Shown piece after piece: positions 58,041 to 64,000 of a stretch of 64,000 nucleotides of DNA (position 1 is its first letter; every line of letters starts with the position of its first letter). Origin of the DNA: an uncultured Eubacteriales bacterium (GTDB lineage Bacteria; Bacillota_A; Clostridia; Oscillospirales; Oscillospiraceae). The notes beneath the pieces were generated by a model that made no database searches, was not told the origin of the DNA, and saw only the letters and a list, made by a program, of their open reading frames with translations. The position numbers and the translations under genes are program-made. The DNA is taken from NCBI GenBank assembly GCA_900319835.1, contig ONPY01000008.1, positions 4,906 through 68,905 of the forward strand, in the 5' to 3' direction.

Positions 58041-58815
58041 GAAAGAGCGGGCCGTGGTCCTGGTGCTGGCCTTCCTGATCACGGCGCTGATCTGCACGGC
58101 GCTGCTGGCGCCCTTTGTGCTGGCCGTCCGCTTCGGTGAGGGCTGGCTGGCGCTCAACTACATCACCGTGCCGGCCTATCTGATTTTCGCAGCCTGGGGA
58201 GATCTGAGGAAGGGCCCCTACAGGAGAAGAGGGAGGCGGGGCGACATGACTGACGAGGAACACTGCAAGCACCCGGACTGTATTTTCCGCTGCCAGGAGA
58301 AGGGCGTGTGGGCGAACGGCTGCGACTATCTGAGGATCACCGGCAAAAGCAGGATCAAGGGCCTGCCGGATCGCCTGCAGCTGCCATGCAACTGCCCTTA
58401 CTACATCCCGGATGGGACAAGCCCGGTGGAGATCCTGACGCGGAATCACCGGGACGAGGCGCTGGCGCTGTATAAAGCCGGGGCCACGGACCGGGAGATC
58501 GAGGCCAGGCTGGAAATGCCAAAGGGCTGGGCCTGCCGCTGGCGGCACAGCGTGGAGCCGCCGCTGCCGGTGAACCGGGACCGGATGGGGCCGGGGGAGC
58601 GCTACGACTGGGACGCGGCCCGGAAGCTCTACGACGAGGGCGCCTGCGACCAGGAGATCATGGAGCTGCTGGGATGCACCCAGACCACCGTATACAACTG
58701 GCGCGCCAGGGAGGGCCTGCCGATCCATCCGGCGTGGGATCGCCGGGCCTTCCGAAAACAGAAGCCGAAGAAAGAAACGGATTGCCACGCCAGTGTGAGC
58801 ACTGGCTCGCAATGA
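58030..58815 (+). CDS. Membrane-anchored Cys-rich HTH protein
   Basis: A 261-residue ORF with two membrane helices (~10-56), a zinc-finger-like cysteine set (HCKHPDCIFRCQEKGVWANGCDYL) and two helix-turn-helix-like segments, the second ending LLGCTQTTVYNWRAREGLP. An internal ATG at 58246 with GGGAGG upstream would give a soluble version, so two genes fused in one frame is equally possible. Its last residues (CHASVSTGSQ) come from a repeat. Confidence 0.5.
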   Translation: MVPKKERAVVLVLAFLITALICTALLAPFVLAVRFGEGWLALNYITVPAYLIFAAWGDLRKGPYRRRGRRGDMTDEEHCKHPDCIFRCQEKGVWANGCDYLRITGKSRIKGLPDRLQLPCNCPYYIPDGTSPVEILTRNHRDEALALYKAGATDREIEARLEMPKGWACRWRHSVEPPLPVNRDRMGPGERYDWDAARKLYDEGACDQEIMELLGCTQTTVYNWRAREGLPIHPAWDRRAFRKQKPKKETDCHASVSTGSQ

Positions 58816-58817
58816 CG
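58777..58817 (+). repeat. Dispersed palindromic repeat, family 2, copy 1
   Basis: 41 bases around CCAGTG-TGAG-CACTGG; differs from 60195-60235 at two positions. Covers a stop codon. Confidence 0.75.
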
Positions 58818-58828
58818 GAGGGCGGCAT

Positions 58829-59035
58829 ATGGAAGAGCGGAAGAGAGGCCCGTGTGAAATGACGACCTACAGCAACGACCTGCAACGGGTGATCCGGGAG
58901 AAGCCCTGCGTGATCTGCGAGTTCCGCTGCGGAACCTGCGGCTGGAACCCCGAGGAGCAGCGGCGCCGGATCCGGACGGGCGTGTGGGTGCGGCGAAAGG
59001 GAATCTGTCAGCTGCGATTCAAGCGGGGGCGATAA
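58829..59035 (+). CDS. Small cysteine-rich protein
   Basis: A 68-residue protein with CVICEFRCGTCGWNPEEQRRR, a zinc-knuckle-like motif frequent in short phage early proteins, and a basic C-terminus. GGAGGG lies 9 bases upstream. Unknown function. Confidence 0.5.
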   Translation: MEERKRGPCEMTTYSNDLQRVIREKPCVICEFRCGTCGWNPEEQRRRIRTGVWVRRKGICQLRFKRGR

Positions 59036-59036
59036 T

Positions 59037-59083
59037 CCCCCAGTCGGCAGAGCCGACAGCCCCCTTTAGGCAAGGGGGCCAAA
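59037..59083. repeat. Two-hairpin repeat element
   Basis: GTCGGC/GCCGAC and GCCCCCT/AGGGGGC hairpins in tandem, a compact non-coding unit between two genes. Confidence 0.55.
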
Positions 59084-59116
59084 AAAGGAAGGAGATTGTA
59101 TATGTAGATCAAAGCG

Positions 59117-59641
59117 GTGGGCGCGATCTGCGGGAAGGTCAAACAGATCGTGATCCACGACCAGGGGAGCCGGCAATGGATCGGGGACGGCATGGCCGCC
59201 TATGCGCTGCCGGACAACTTCCCGGAGATCAACGAGAGCAGCGCGTGCATGCTGTTTGATATCGAGACGGACAAGGCCGCCGACTACTACATCCGGCGCC
59301 AGGCTCTGGCCGGCTTCAACGTGGCCGATGACGACGACGGTGAAGAGTATCTGGACTACGACACCGACCGCCGCCTGATGATAGACGGGAAGGATCTGCT
59401 GCCGGTCTCCATGCCGCATCGGAAAACTTTCTTCATACAGACCAAGTACCTCAAACCGCTGAAGGACGCGGAGCAGCTGCAGCTGTTTCTGCGGGATGCC
59501 GGGACCGAGAGCCCGTACATCGTGGCCAAGGACGGCATGTTTGTGGTGGCGGTGATCGTGCCGACGCCGCTGAAAGCATCGGCGCGGCTCTGGCTGGGCG
59601 CGATCCACGGGAACGCCGCGCAGATCCGGGACGGCGAGTGA
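59117..59641 (+). CDS. Hypothetical element protein with interrupted start
   Basis: A 174-residue ORF from GTG 59117; no ribosome site lies directly before it. The natural start appears to be ATG 59102 with AAGGAGA upstream, but the next codon is TAG (59105-59107), and the frame then continues IKAVGAICGKVKQIVIHDQG. Further on: DIETDKAADYYIRRQ and SPYIVAKDGMFVVAVIV. No family recognised. Either a start-mutated gene, suppressor-dependent translation, or a sequencing error. Confidence 0.5.
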   Translation: MGAICGKVKQIVIHDQGSRQWIGDGMAAYALPDNFPEINESSACMLFDIETDKAADYYIRRQALAGFNVADDDDGEEYLDYDTDRRLMIDGKDLLPVSMPHRKTFFIQTKYLKPLKDAEQLQLFLRDAGTESPYIVAKDGMFVVAVIVPTPLKASARLWLGAIHGNAAQIRDGE

Positions 59642-59645
59642 CGAG

Positions 59646-59837
59646 ATGGAGACCTGCAATAGCTGCCTGTGCATGGCGGTGGAGGACTGGCCCAGGGGCG
59701 TCAAGGCCTGCCGCTGCATGTCGCCGGCCGATCCGGTGAGCAGTATCAACCACTTCGGACGGGTGCTGGAGCTGTTTAACCTGGGCAAGGTGGGCACCGT
59801 GATGCAGCCCAAGTGGTGCCCACAGAAAGGAGAATAA
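59646..59837 (+). CDS. Small cysteine-rich protein
   Basis: A 63-residue protein with CNSCLCMA and CRCMSP, and a C-terminal CPQKGE. Another of the short metal-binding-looking proteins of this element. Begins 4 bases after the previous stop. Confidence 0.45.
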   Translation: METCNSCLCMAVEDWPRGVKACRCMSPADPVSSINHFGRVLELFNLGKVGTVMQPKWCPQKGE

Positions 59838-59838
59838 A

Positions 59839-60039
59839 ATGACGTTTCTTGAAAAGCTCGAAAAGAGCAATGAGAAGATGACGCGCAGCATGATCAATCA
59901 CACGATCAGCAGCCTGTGCCCGGAAGATCTGGGCTATGAAGAGAAATCACCCTGCATCTGTCTTAAAGGCTACAAGCCGGAGGAGGCCGCGGCCGCCTGC
60001 AGGAAATGCTGGGAGCGGGAAATGGAGGGCGGCGTATGA
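59839..60039 (+). CDS. Small helical Cys-rich protein
   Basis: A 66-residue protein: MTFLEKLEKSNEKMTRSMI, SPCICLKGY, AAACRKCWEREM. The C-x-C...C-x-x-C pattern with a trailing helix suggests a zinc-binding protein. AAAGGAG is 6 bases before the ATG; the stop overlaps the next gene. Confidence 0.5.
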   Translation: MTFLEKLEKSNEKMTRSMINHTISSLCPEDLGYEEKSPCICLKGYKPEEAAAACRKCWEREMEGGV

Positions 60040-60233
60040 AGATCGTGGAGCGGTTTGCCTGCATCGACTGTGAGAAGAATCTCACCACGGCGGGACTGGT
60101 ACATAAGCGGGTGCCGAACACAGAGGGCAGCTGCCGCTGTGACTTCTGCAAGCAGCGCCGCTACTGCACACAGTACCAGATCCAGTACGGGAGAACGGAT
60201 CGCCACGCCAGTGTGAGCACTGGCTCGCGATGA
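60036..60233 (+). CDS. Small protein with repeat-derived C-terminal tail
   Basis: A 65-residue protein: ACIDCEKNLTTAG, SCRCDFCKQRRYC (metal-binding-like cysteines). The last ten residues (HASVSTGSR) are encoded by the family-2 repeat. Starts by overlap (ATGA) with the previous gene. Confidence 0.5.
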   Translation: MKIVERFACIDCEKNLTTAGLVHKRVPNTEGSCRCDFCKQRRYCTQYQIQYGRTDRHASVSTGSR

Positions 60234-60235
60234 CG
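60195..60235 (+). repeat. Dispersed palindromic repeat, family 2, copy 2
   Basis: 39 of 41 bases identical to 58777-58817; again forms the end of a gene including the stop. Confidence 0.75.
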
Positions 60236-60253
60236 GGGGAAGGGGGACAAGCG

Positions 60254-60457
60254 GTGAATCAGAGAGACGCCAGGAAGCTGGCACTGCTGGACCGGGCGCT
60301 CACCATCGCGGCGGACATGTTCGCCTCGGAGGGGTACTGCTCAGACTACGGCGATCCGAACCCGGCCGCCATCCGTAACTTCCTGCTGCGGAAGGCGCGG
60401 GAGGAGCTGCGGGAGCTGAAAAAGCCCGATAAACAAAAAGATCCCCGGACGCTGTGA
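60254..60457 (+). CDS. Small helical protein
   Basis: A 67-residue protein (LALLDRALTIAADMFASEGY, then REELRELKKPDKQKDP). GTG 60254 is favoured (GAAGGGGG upstream); ATG 60230 would start inside the repeat. Unknown function. Confidence 0.45.
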   Translation: MNQRDARKLALLDRALTIAADMFASEGYCSDYGDPNPAAIRNFLLRKAREELRELKKPDKQKDPRTL

Positions 60458-60473
60458 CGAGCGTCCGGGGTCC
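60440..60473 (+). terminator. Terminator overlapping the gene end
   Basis: CCCCGGACGCT pairs with AGCGTCCGGGG around GTGACG; includes the stop codon of the preceding gene. The T run is weak. Confidence 0.55.
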
Positions 60474-60549
60474 CCGGTTGAGGTGTAGATGACAGGAGGT
60501 CTACGCCTCTGAGTATAGCAGAAACTGACGCGCAGCACAAGAATAAAAC

Positions 60550-60585
60550 AGATTTCTCCGCTCGCTGCGCTCGGTCGAAATGACA
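60550..60585 (+). repeat. Dispersed palindromic repeat, family 1, copy 2
   Basis: AGATTTCTCCGCTCGCTGCG...TCGAAATGACA, related to 57692-57729; between genes. Confidence 0.6.
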
Positions 60586-60636
60586 AGGAGGATATGATGA
60601 GCCAAGGACAAGATCACCGGCAGCAAGGCCAGCGCC

Positions 60637-60951
60637 ATGGCGCCGGCGGTGAAGGAGGCACTGCTGAACTTTGCCGAGCAGGACGAAGAGTTTGCCCAGG
60701 CCATCGTCCAGGGAGGGAGCTTTTCCGCCTGCATGGCGGAGGTAGCCCGGGGCGTGGGCCAGTCGATCAGCGATCTGGAGGCCTACGGCAAGGCCGCAGC
60801 GTTCTACTTCCCGGGCAGCAAGGTGCGCTTTGAGATGCACATCGACCTGATCGGGGACGCGGCGACCCCTCAGACGGCTGGCGCCGCCAGCTCCCCTGAC
60901 CAGGGGAGCCATGAAAACGGATTGGTCATCGACCTGAGCGCTTTCCTGTGA
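60637..60951 (+). CDS. PcfK-like protein (family that includes AcrIIA9)
   Basis: A 104-residue ORF from ATG 60637. Its frame is open from the base after TGA 60598-60600 and reads AKDKITGSKASA upstream of this Met; the likely native start ATG at 60597 is one base out of frame (ATG-A-GCC-AAG). The ISDLEAYGKAAAFYFPGSKVRF segment is the PcfK signature (sDxEVYxxAxxYFxxxxV). PcfK-like proteins sit beside PcfJ in conjugative elements and the family holds the Cas9 inhibitor AcrIIA9, so an anti-CRISPR role is possible. Confidence 0.6.
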   Translation: MAPAVKEALLNFAEQDEEFAQAIVQGGSFSACMAEVARGVGQSISDLEAYGKAAAFYFPGSKVRFEMHIDLIGDAATPQTAGAASSPDQGSHENGLVIDLSAFL

Positions 60952-60960
60952 GGTGGCGGC

Positions 60961-62697
60961 ATGGCAAATCCGAAATGCACGCTGCCGGAGGCGGAGCGGG
61001 AACAGGTGTTCCGCTGGTTTGACGGCCAGCTCACGCAAGAGCAGGAGGACCGGGTGCGGGATCTCTTCCCGCAGTACCTGTTTTTCCGCATGGCCTACGA
61101 CGACACCGGGCTGGACGAGCCGGAGCCGGGGACGCGGCTCTGCTTCTGCACCGCCTGCCGGGAGGCCTTCCCGGCGGTGCGCGGAAACTACGCCCGTGGA
61201 AAACTCCACAACGAGAAATGCAACTGCCCGAACTGCGAGCGGGAGGTGGAGGGCAAGGCCGTCTACAAATTCCGCTATGAGATGCGGAGCCTGGAGAGCT
61301 GGATCAAGACTGCGGTGGCCTGGCCGGCACCGGACGGCGGCCTGCTGATCGAGGCGGCGGACTGCCGCAGGCGCTTCAACTGGGACGATCTGGCCGGAGA
61401 GATCAGCTGGTTCCCGAAAGCCCGGTATTACTTCCGCCCGGGCGCGGCCATGGGCTGGCGGCAAATCGTGGAGGCGTGGGGCTTTGATCAATGGGAATAC
61501 AAGGTGAGCTGGCAGCCCATGAAGACGATCAGCGACCCGTTCAACCCGAACATGCTGGGCTGGCGGCCGTACTATGGGGACTACTCCGTAATCGGGCTGG
61601 GCGATGCGCTGGAGCACAGCGCCCTCCAATATTGTCAGATCCTGCCATTCTATGAGTACCAATACGCGGCACTGCTCAATGAGCAGGTGCCCGCCCGGTG
61701 GATCGTGAAGTACCTGGGCTGGTACACACAGCTGCCGCAGATGGAGTTTGCGGTCAAGATGGGATTCGAGCAGGCGGTGAGCGATCTGATCAAGCGCGGG
61801 ACGAAAAACGCGGAGTTGATCAACTGGAAGGCCAGGACGCCGGCGGGCTTCCTGCGGATGGACAAGCGGGACGCCAAGGTTTTCGTCAAAGCGGAGATGA
61901 CCTTCGCAGATCTGAAAGCCTGGAAGAAGACCATGCCCACCGGGAGCTTCTTCGATTACTACATGACTTTGGTCGAGATGGTGAACGGGCCGGACAACCT
62001 GCAAAAGGTCTCCGCCTGCGCCGAGAAGGCGGGTGTGGAGCTTGGCAAGGCCGCACGCTATGTCGCCCGGCTGATGCCGCGCTGCCGGCAGTACGCGCTG
62101 CCGGTGAGCCATATCATCCAGACCTGGAAGGACTATCTGGACATGGCGGAGCTGTCCCACTACGACCTGACGGAGCCGACCGTGGCCATGCCGCGGGACT
62201 TGCGGGCCCGCCACGACGCGCTGTGTGAAACCAGAAAAGAGCTGGCGCGCCTGGACGAAATGAAGAAATACGGCAAGCGCCGGAGGATGCTGGAGCAGAA
62301 GTACAGCTTCACCCTGGGCGGGATGCGCATCCTGATCCCGGACAGCGCGGAGGAGATCATCCGGGAGGGGCAGACGCTGCACCACTGTGTTGCCGGGTAC
62401 GCCGCGCGGCATATCAGCGGCAGCACCACCATCCTCTTCCTGCGCAAGGCGCGCACGCCCATGCGCTCCTATCTCACCATTGAGCTGTATGAGGAGCGGG
62501 GCCAGGTCAAGATCCGGCAGATACACGGCTACCGGAACGAGCGTTACAACGGCTTGCACGGCCCCAATATGCGGGAGCGCTTCGGGTGGTTTCTGGAGCC
62601 GTGGCTCCGGTGGGTGAACGCAGGCAGCAAGCGGGACAAAGAGGGCCGTCCCATTCTGGCCGGGCTTGAAATGAGCAAGGAGGTCATAAACGAATGA
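60961..62697 (+). CDS. PcfJ-like protein
   Basis: A 578-residue protein: an N-terminal cysteine-rich segment (RLCFCTACREAFP, EKCNCPNCERE), then a long middle part and the PcfJ core GQTLHHCVAGYAARHISGSTTILFLRK (~residue 468) with the LHHCVxGY motif. Typical for PcfJ in conjugative elements and prophages, where it lies next to PcfK. Enzymatic role unknown. Overlaps the next gene by 4 bases. Confidence 0.8.
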   Translation: MANPKCTLPEAEREQVFRWFDGQLTQEQEDRVRDLFPQYLFFRMAYDDTGLDEPEPGTRLCFCTACREAFPAVRGNYARGKLHNEKCNCPNCEREVEGKAVYKFRYEMRSLESWIKTAVAWPAPDGGLLIEAADCRRRFNWDDLAGEISWFPKARYYFRPGAAMGWRQIVEAWGFDQWEYKVSWQPMKTISDPFNPNMLGWRPYYGDYSVIGLGDALEHSALQYCQILPFYEYQYAALLNEQVPARWIVKYLGWYTQLPQMEFAVKMGFEQAVSDLIKRGTKNAELINWKARTPAGFLRMDKRDAKVFVKAEMTFADLKAWKKTMPTGSFFDYYMTLVEMVNGPDNLQKVSACAEKAGVELGKAARYVARLMPRCRQYALPVSHIIQTWKDYLDMAELSHYDLTEPTVAMPRDLRARHDALCETRKELARLDEMKKYGKRRRMLEQKYSFTLGGMRILIPDSAEEIIREGQTLHHCVAGYAARHISGSTTILFLRKARTPMRSYLTIELYEERGQVKIRQIHGYRNERYNGLHGPNMRERFGWFLEPWLRWVNAGSKRDKEGRPILAGLEMSKEVINE

Positions 62698-63806
62698 ATG
62701 AATTGGTGACAATGGACGTCAGAGATCTGAGCACGGAGCAGCTGGGCGGGGAGATCCGCCTGCTGACCATGCAGGCCAGGCGGATGGCGCTGAGCTACGC
62801 CATCCAGATCGGGTACCGGCTGCGGATCGCCCACGAGAAGGTGGGGCCGCACGGCTGGGCGGAGTGGCTGAAAAAGGAGACGGAGTTCTCCGCCGCGTCC
62901 GCGTCCCGGTTTGAATCCCTCTATGAGGGGTACGGGGCGGATCAGGGGAACCTGCTGGGCGTGGAAGAAAAATTTCCAACGTTGAAAAATCTCAGCATTT
63001 CCAATGCTTTGCGGCTGCTGGCCGTGCCGGAGGAGGAGCGGGAGAGCTTCGCCCAGGAGCACGACGTGGAGCATCTTTCCGCCCGGGAGGTCGAGGCTCT
63101 GGTGAAGGAGCGGACGGCGGCGCTGGAGAAGGAGAAGCAGAAGCTGTCCGACGCGGTGGACGTGCTGACCCACGACCGGGACGACCTGAAAGAGGATCTG
63201 GACAGCGCAGAGGAAAAGCTGGAGCTGACAGAGGCGGAGAAGGCCAAGATGGAGGAGAAGCTGCTGCGCATTCAGCAGGAGATCCGCGAAATCGAATCCC
63301 GCCCGCAGCCGGTAGCTGTGGAGCGGGACGAGCAGGCCATCCAGGAGGCTGTGCAGGCCGAGCGGGAGCGGCTGGAGCATGAGCGGGAGGCCGTGATCTC
63401 CAAGGCCGCCAACGACGCCGCGGACGCGGAGCGGGCCAAGCACGCCGAGGCCGAGAAGGACTACAAAAAGAAAATTGCAGATCTCAACGGCCAGATCAAG
63501 CTGGCAGCTGCTGCGAAAGAACAGTATGAAAAAGAGATCCGGGAGCTGTCCGTCAAGGCCGAAGCCGCGGAGAAGGCCGGGGCCGAGAGCAAGCAGCTGC
63601 GCGCGCAGATCAAGGATCTGCAGGGCCAGCTCACGCTGGCGTCCCCGGAGGTGGCGCAGTTCAAGGCCGCCTTCGACCGGGCGCAGGCGGAGCTCGTCAC
63701 CATGCTGAAAGCACTGCGCAAGGTGGAGGATGCGGAGGTCAAGGCCAAACTCTCCACAGCCGCCCGGACGGTGCTGGCGAATTTCGCAGGACAGGTCGAG
63801 GGATGA
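62694..63806 (+). CDS. DUF3102-like coiled-coil protein
   Basis: A 370-residue protein. Residues ~8-60 (IQIGYRLRIAHEKVGPHGWAEWL...FSAASASRF) are the DUF3102-type helical domain seen in phage/ICE replication or partition proteins; residues ~130-330 form a long Glu/Lys-rich coiled coil. Overlaps both neighbours by 4 bases, so tightly coupled to PcfJ and the methylase. Confidence 0.65.
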   Translation: MNELVTMDVRDLSTEQLGGEIRLLTMQARRMALSYAIQIGYRLRIAHEKVGPHGWAEWLKKETEFSAASASRFESLYEGYGADQGNLLGVEEKFPTLKNLSISNALRLLAVPEEERESFAQEHDVEHLSAREVEALVKERTAALEKEKQKLSDAVDVLTHDRDDLKEDLDSAEEKLELTEAEKAKMEEKLLRIQQEIREIESRPQPVAVERDEQAIQEAVQAERERLEHEREAVISKAANDAADAERAKHAEAEKDYKKKIADLNGQIKLAAAAKEQYEKEIRELSVKAEAAEKAGAESKQLRAQIKDLQGQLTLASPEVAQFKAAFDRAQAELVTMLKALRKVEDAEVKAKLSTAARTVLANFAGQVEG

Positions 63807-64000
63807 ACGCCGTCTTCAAATATCCCGGCTCCAAATGGAGCATAGCACAGTGGATCATTGATTTCTTCCCGCCGCACCACAGCTACCTAGAGCCGTTCTT
63901 CGGGTCCGGAGCGGTGCTGTTCACAAAGAGCCGGAGTGCCATCGAGACGGTAAACGACCTGGACGGCGACGTGGTGAACCTGTTCAACTGGATCCGGAAA
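63803..64000 (+). CDS. Dam-type DNA adenine methylase, N-terminal part
   Basis: Open to the right edge (66 residues seen). FKYPGSKWSIAQWII (K-x-P-G-x-K, SAM-binding motif I variant) and YLEPFFGSGAVLF are the class alpha N6-adenine methylase motifs, and ETVNDLDGDVVNLF the next conserved block. Overlaps the previous stop (ATGA). In mobile elements these protect DNA from restriction. The catalytic DPPY motif is beyond the window. Confidence 0.9.
   Translation, partial: MNAVFKYPGSKWSIAQWIIDFFPPHHSYLEPFFGSGAVLFTKSRSAIETVNDLDGDVVNLFNWIRK

Larger units (their letters stand above)
52620..64000 (+). mobile_element. Integrated prophage or ICE, left part
   Basis: An integrase next to a tRNA, divergent XRE regulators, a toxin-antitoxin-like pair, many short overlapping ORFs with cysteine pairs, PcfK/PcfJ-like proteins, a DUF3102-like protein and a Dam-type methylase. 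Composition changes from AT-rich regulators (54-56.5 kb) to GC-rich early genes. No capsid, tail, relaxase or conjugation gene lies in the visible part, so phage versus ICE is undecided. Confidence 0.85.

Noticed and set aside
1..64000. CRISPR array to go with the Card1-like gene
   Set aside because: No regularly spaced direct repeats were found anywhere in the window, and no cas gene.

Overview
The window looks like a chromosome segment of a spore-forming, high-GC Clostridia of the gut Oscillospiraceae type. This is an inference from the spoIIAA-spoIIAB-sigF operon, a T-box in front of valS, a PdaB-like deacetylase, strong GGAGG ribosome sites and GC-rich coding DNA. It also has glutaminyl-tRNA synthetase, which many Firmicutes lack.

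Regions. 1-14.4 kb: the end of a carbohydrate-binding-domain surface protein, a CPA2 antiporter, a lipoprotein, glnS and trxA from overlapping divergent promoters, a T-box/valS unit, the sporulation sigma-F operon, a DHHW+MBOAT acyl-transfer pair and a GH25 lysozyme. 14.5-22.6 kb: pcrA, an EamA transporter, DUF1653 and CYTH proteins, a DUF4163/DUF3298 lipoprotein, then rplU-rpmA-obg-VanZ. 22.7-30.9 kb: the most unusual part. Four tightly coupled genes encode three TIR(-like)-membrane-LRR proteins of increasing ectodomain size and a SLOG-type nucleotide-sensor fused to four membrane helices. A CARF/DUF1887 (Card1-like) nuclease gene follows with no CRISPR locus in the window. I read this as a candidate nucleotide-signalling defence or envelope-sensing island, reminiscent of Thoeris logic (TIR makes a signal, SLOG protein responds) but with Toll-like receptor parts in inverted order.

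31-36 kb: dinB, a small membrane protein, then a decayed stretch (FrhB-like, NTPase/MoeA-like and hbd/ilvD remnants) around a PdaB-like gene. 36-42.5 kb: one long operon with a SpoIIE-type phosphatase, a VanX-like dipeptidase, a PreA-like Fe-S/FMN enzyme, two cyclic-nucleotide-domain proteins (one fused to a ParB-like domain), a HAD phosphatase and a YczE-like membrane protein. 42.7-48.1 kb: a molybdopterin oxidoreductase with NuoE/F/G-like subunits, the last resembling a hydrogenase subunit without its H-cluster. Then come a short BCCT-like transporter, a PNPOx-like protein whose promoter lies inside a perfect 20-bp inverted repeat, and a second carbohydrate-binding-domain surface protein paralogous to the one at the left edge.

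52.4-64 kb: tRNA-Thr and tRNA-Tyr, then an integrated element (prophage or ICE) entering at the tRNA-Tyr 3' end and running off the right edge. It carries a tyrosine integrase, a HigBA-like pair, divergent CI/Cro-like regulators with AT-rich palindromic operators, many small cysteine-rich proteins, PcfK- and PcfJ-like proteins, a DUF3102-like coiled coil and a Dam-type methylase. Short palindromic repeats have landed in this element and supply the C-terminal tails of two of its genes.
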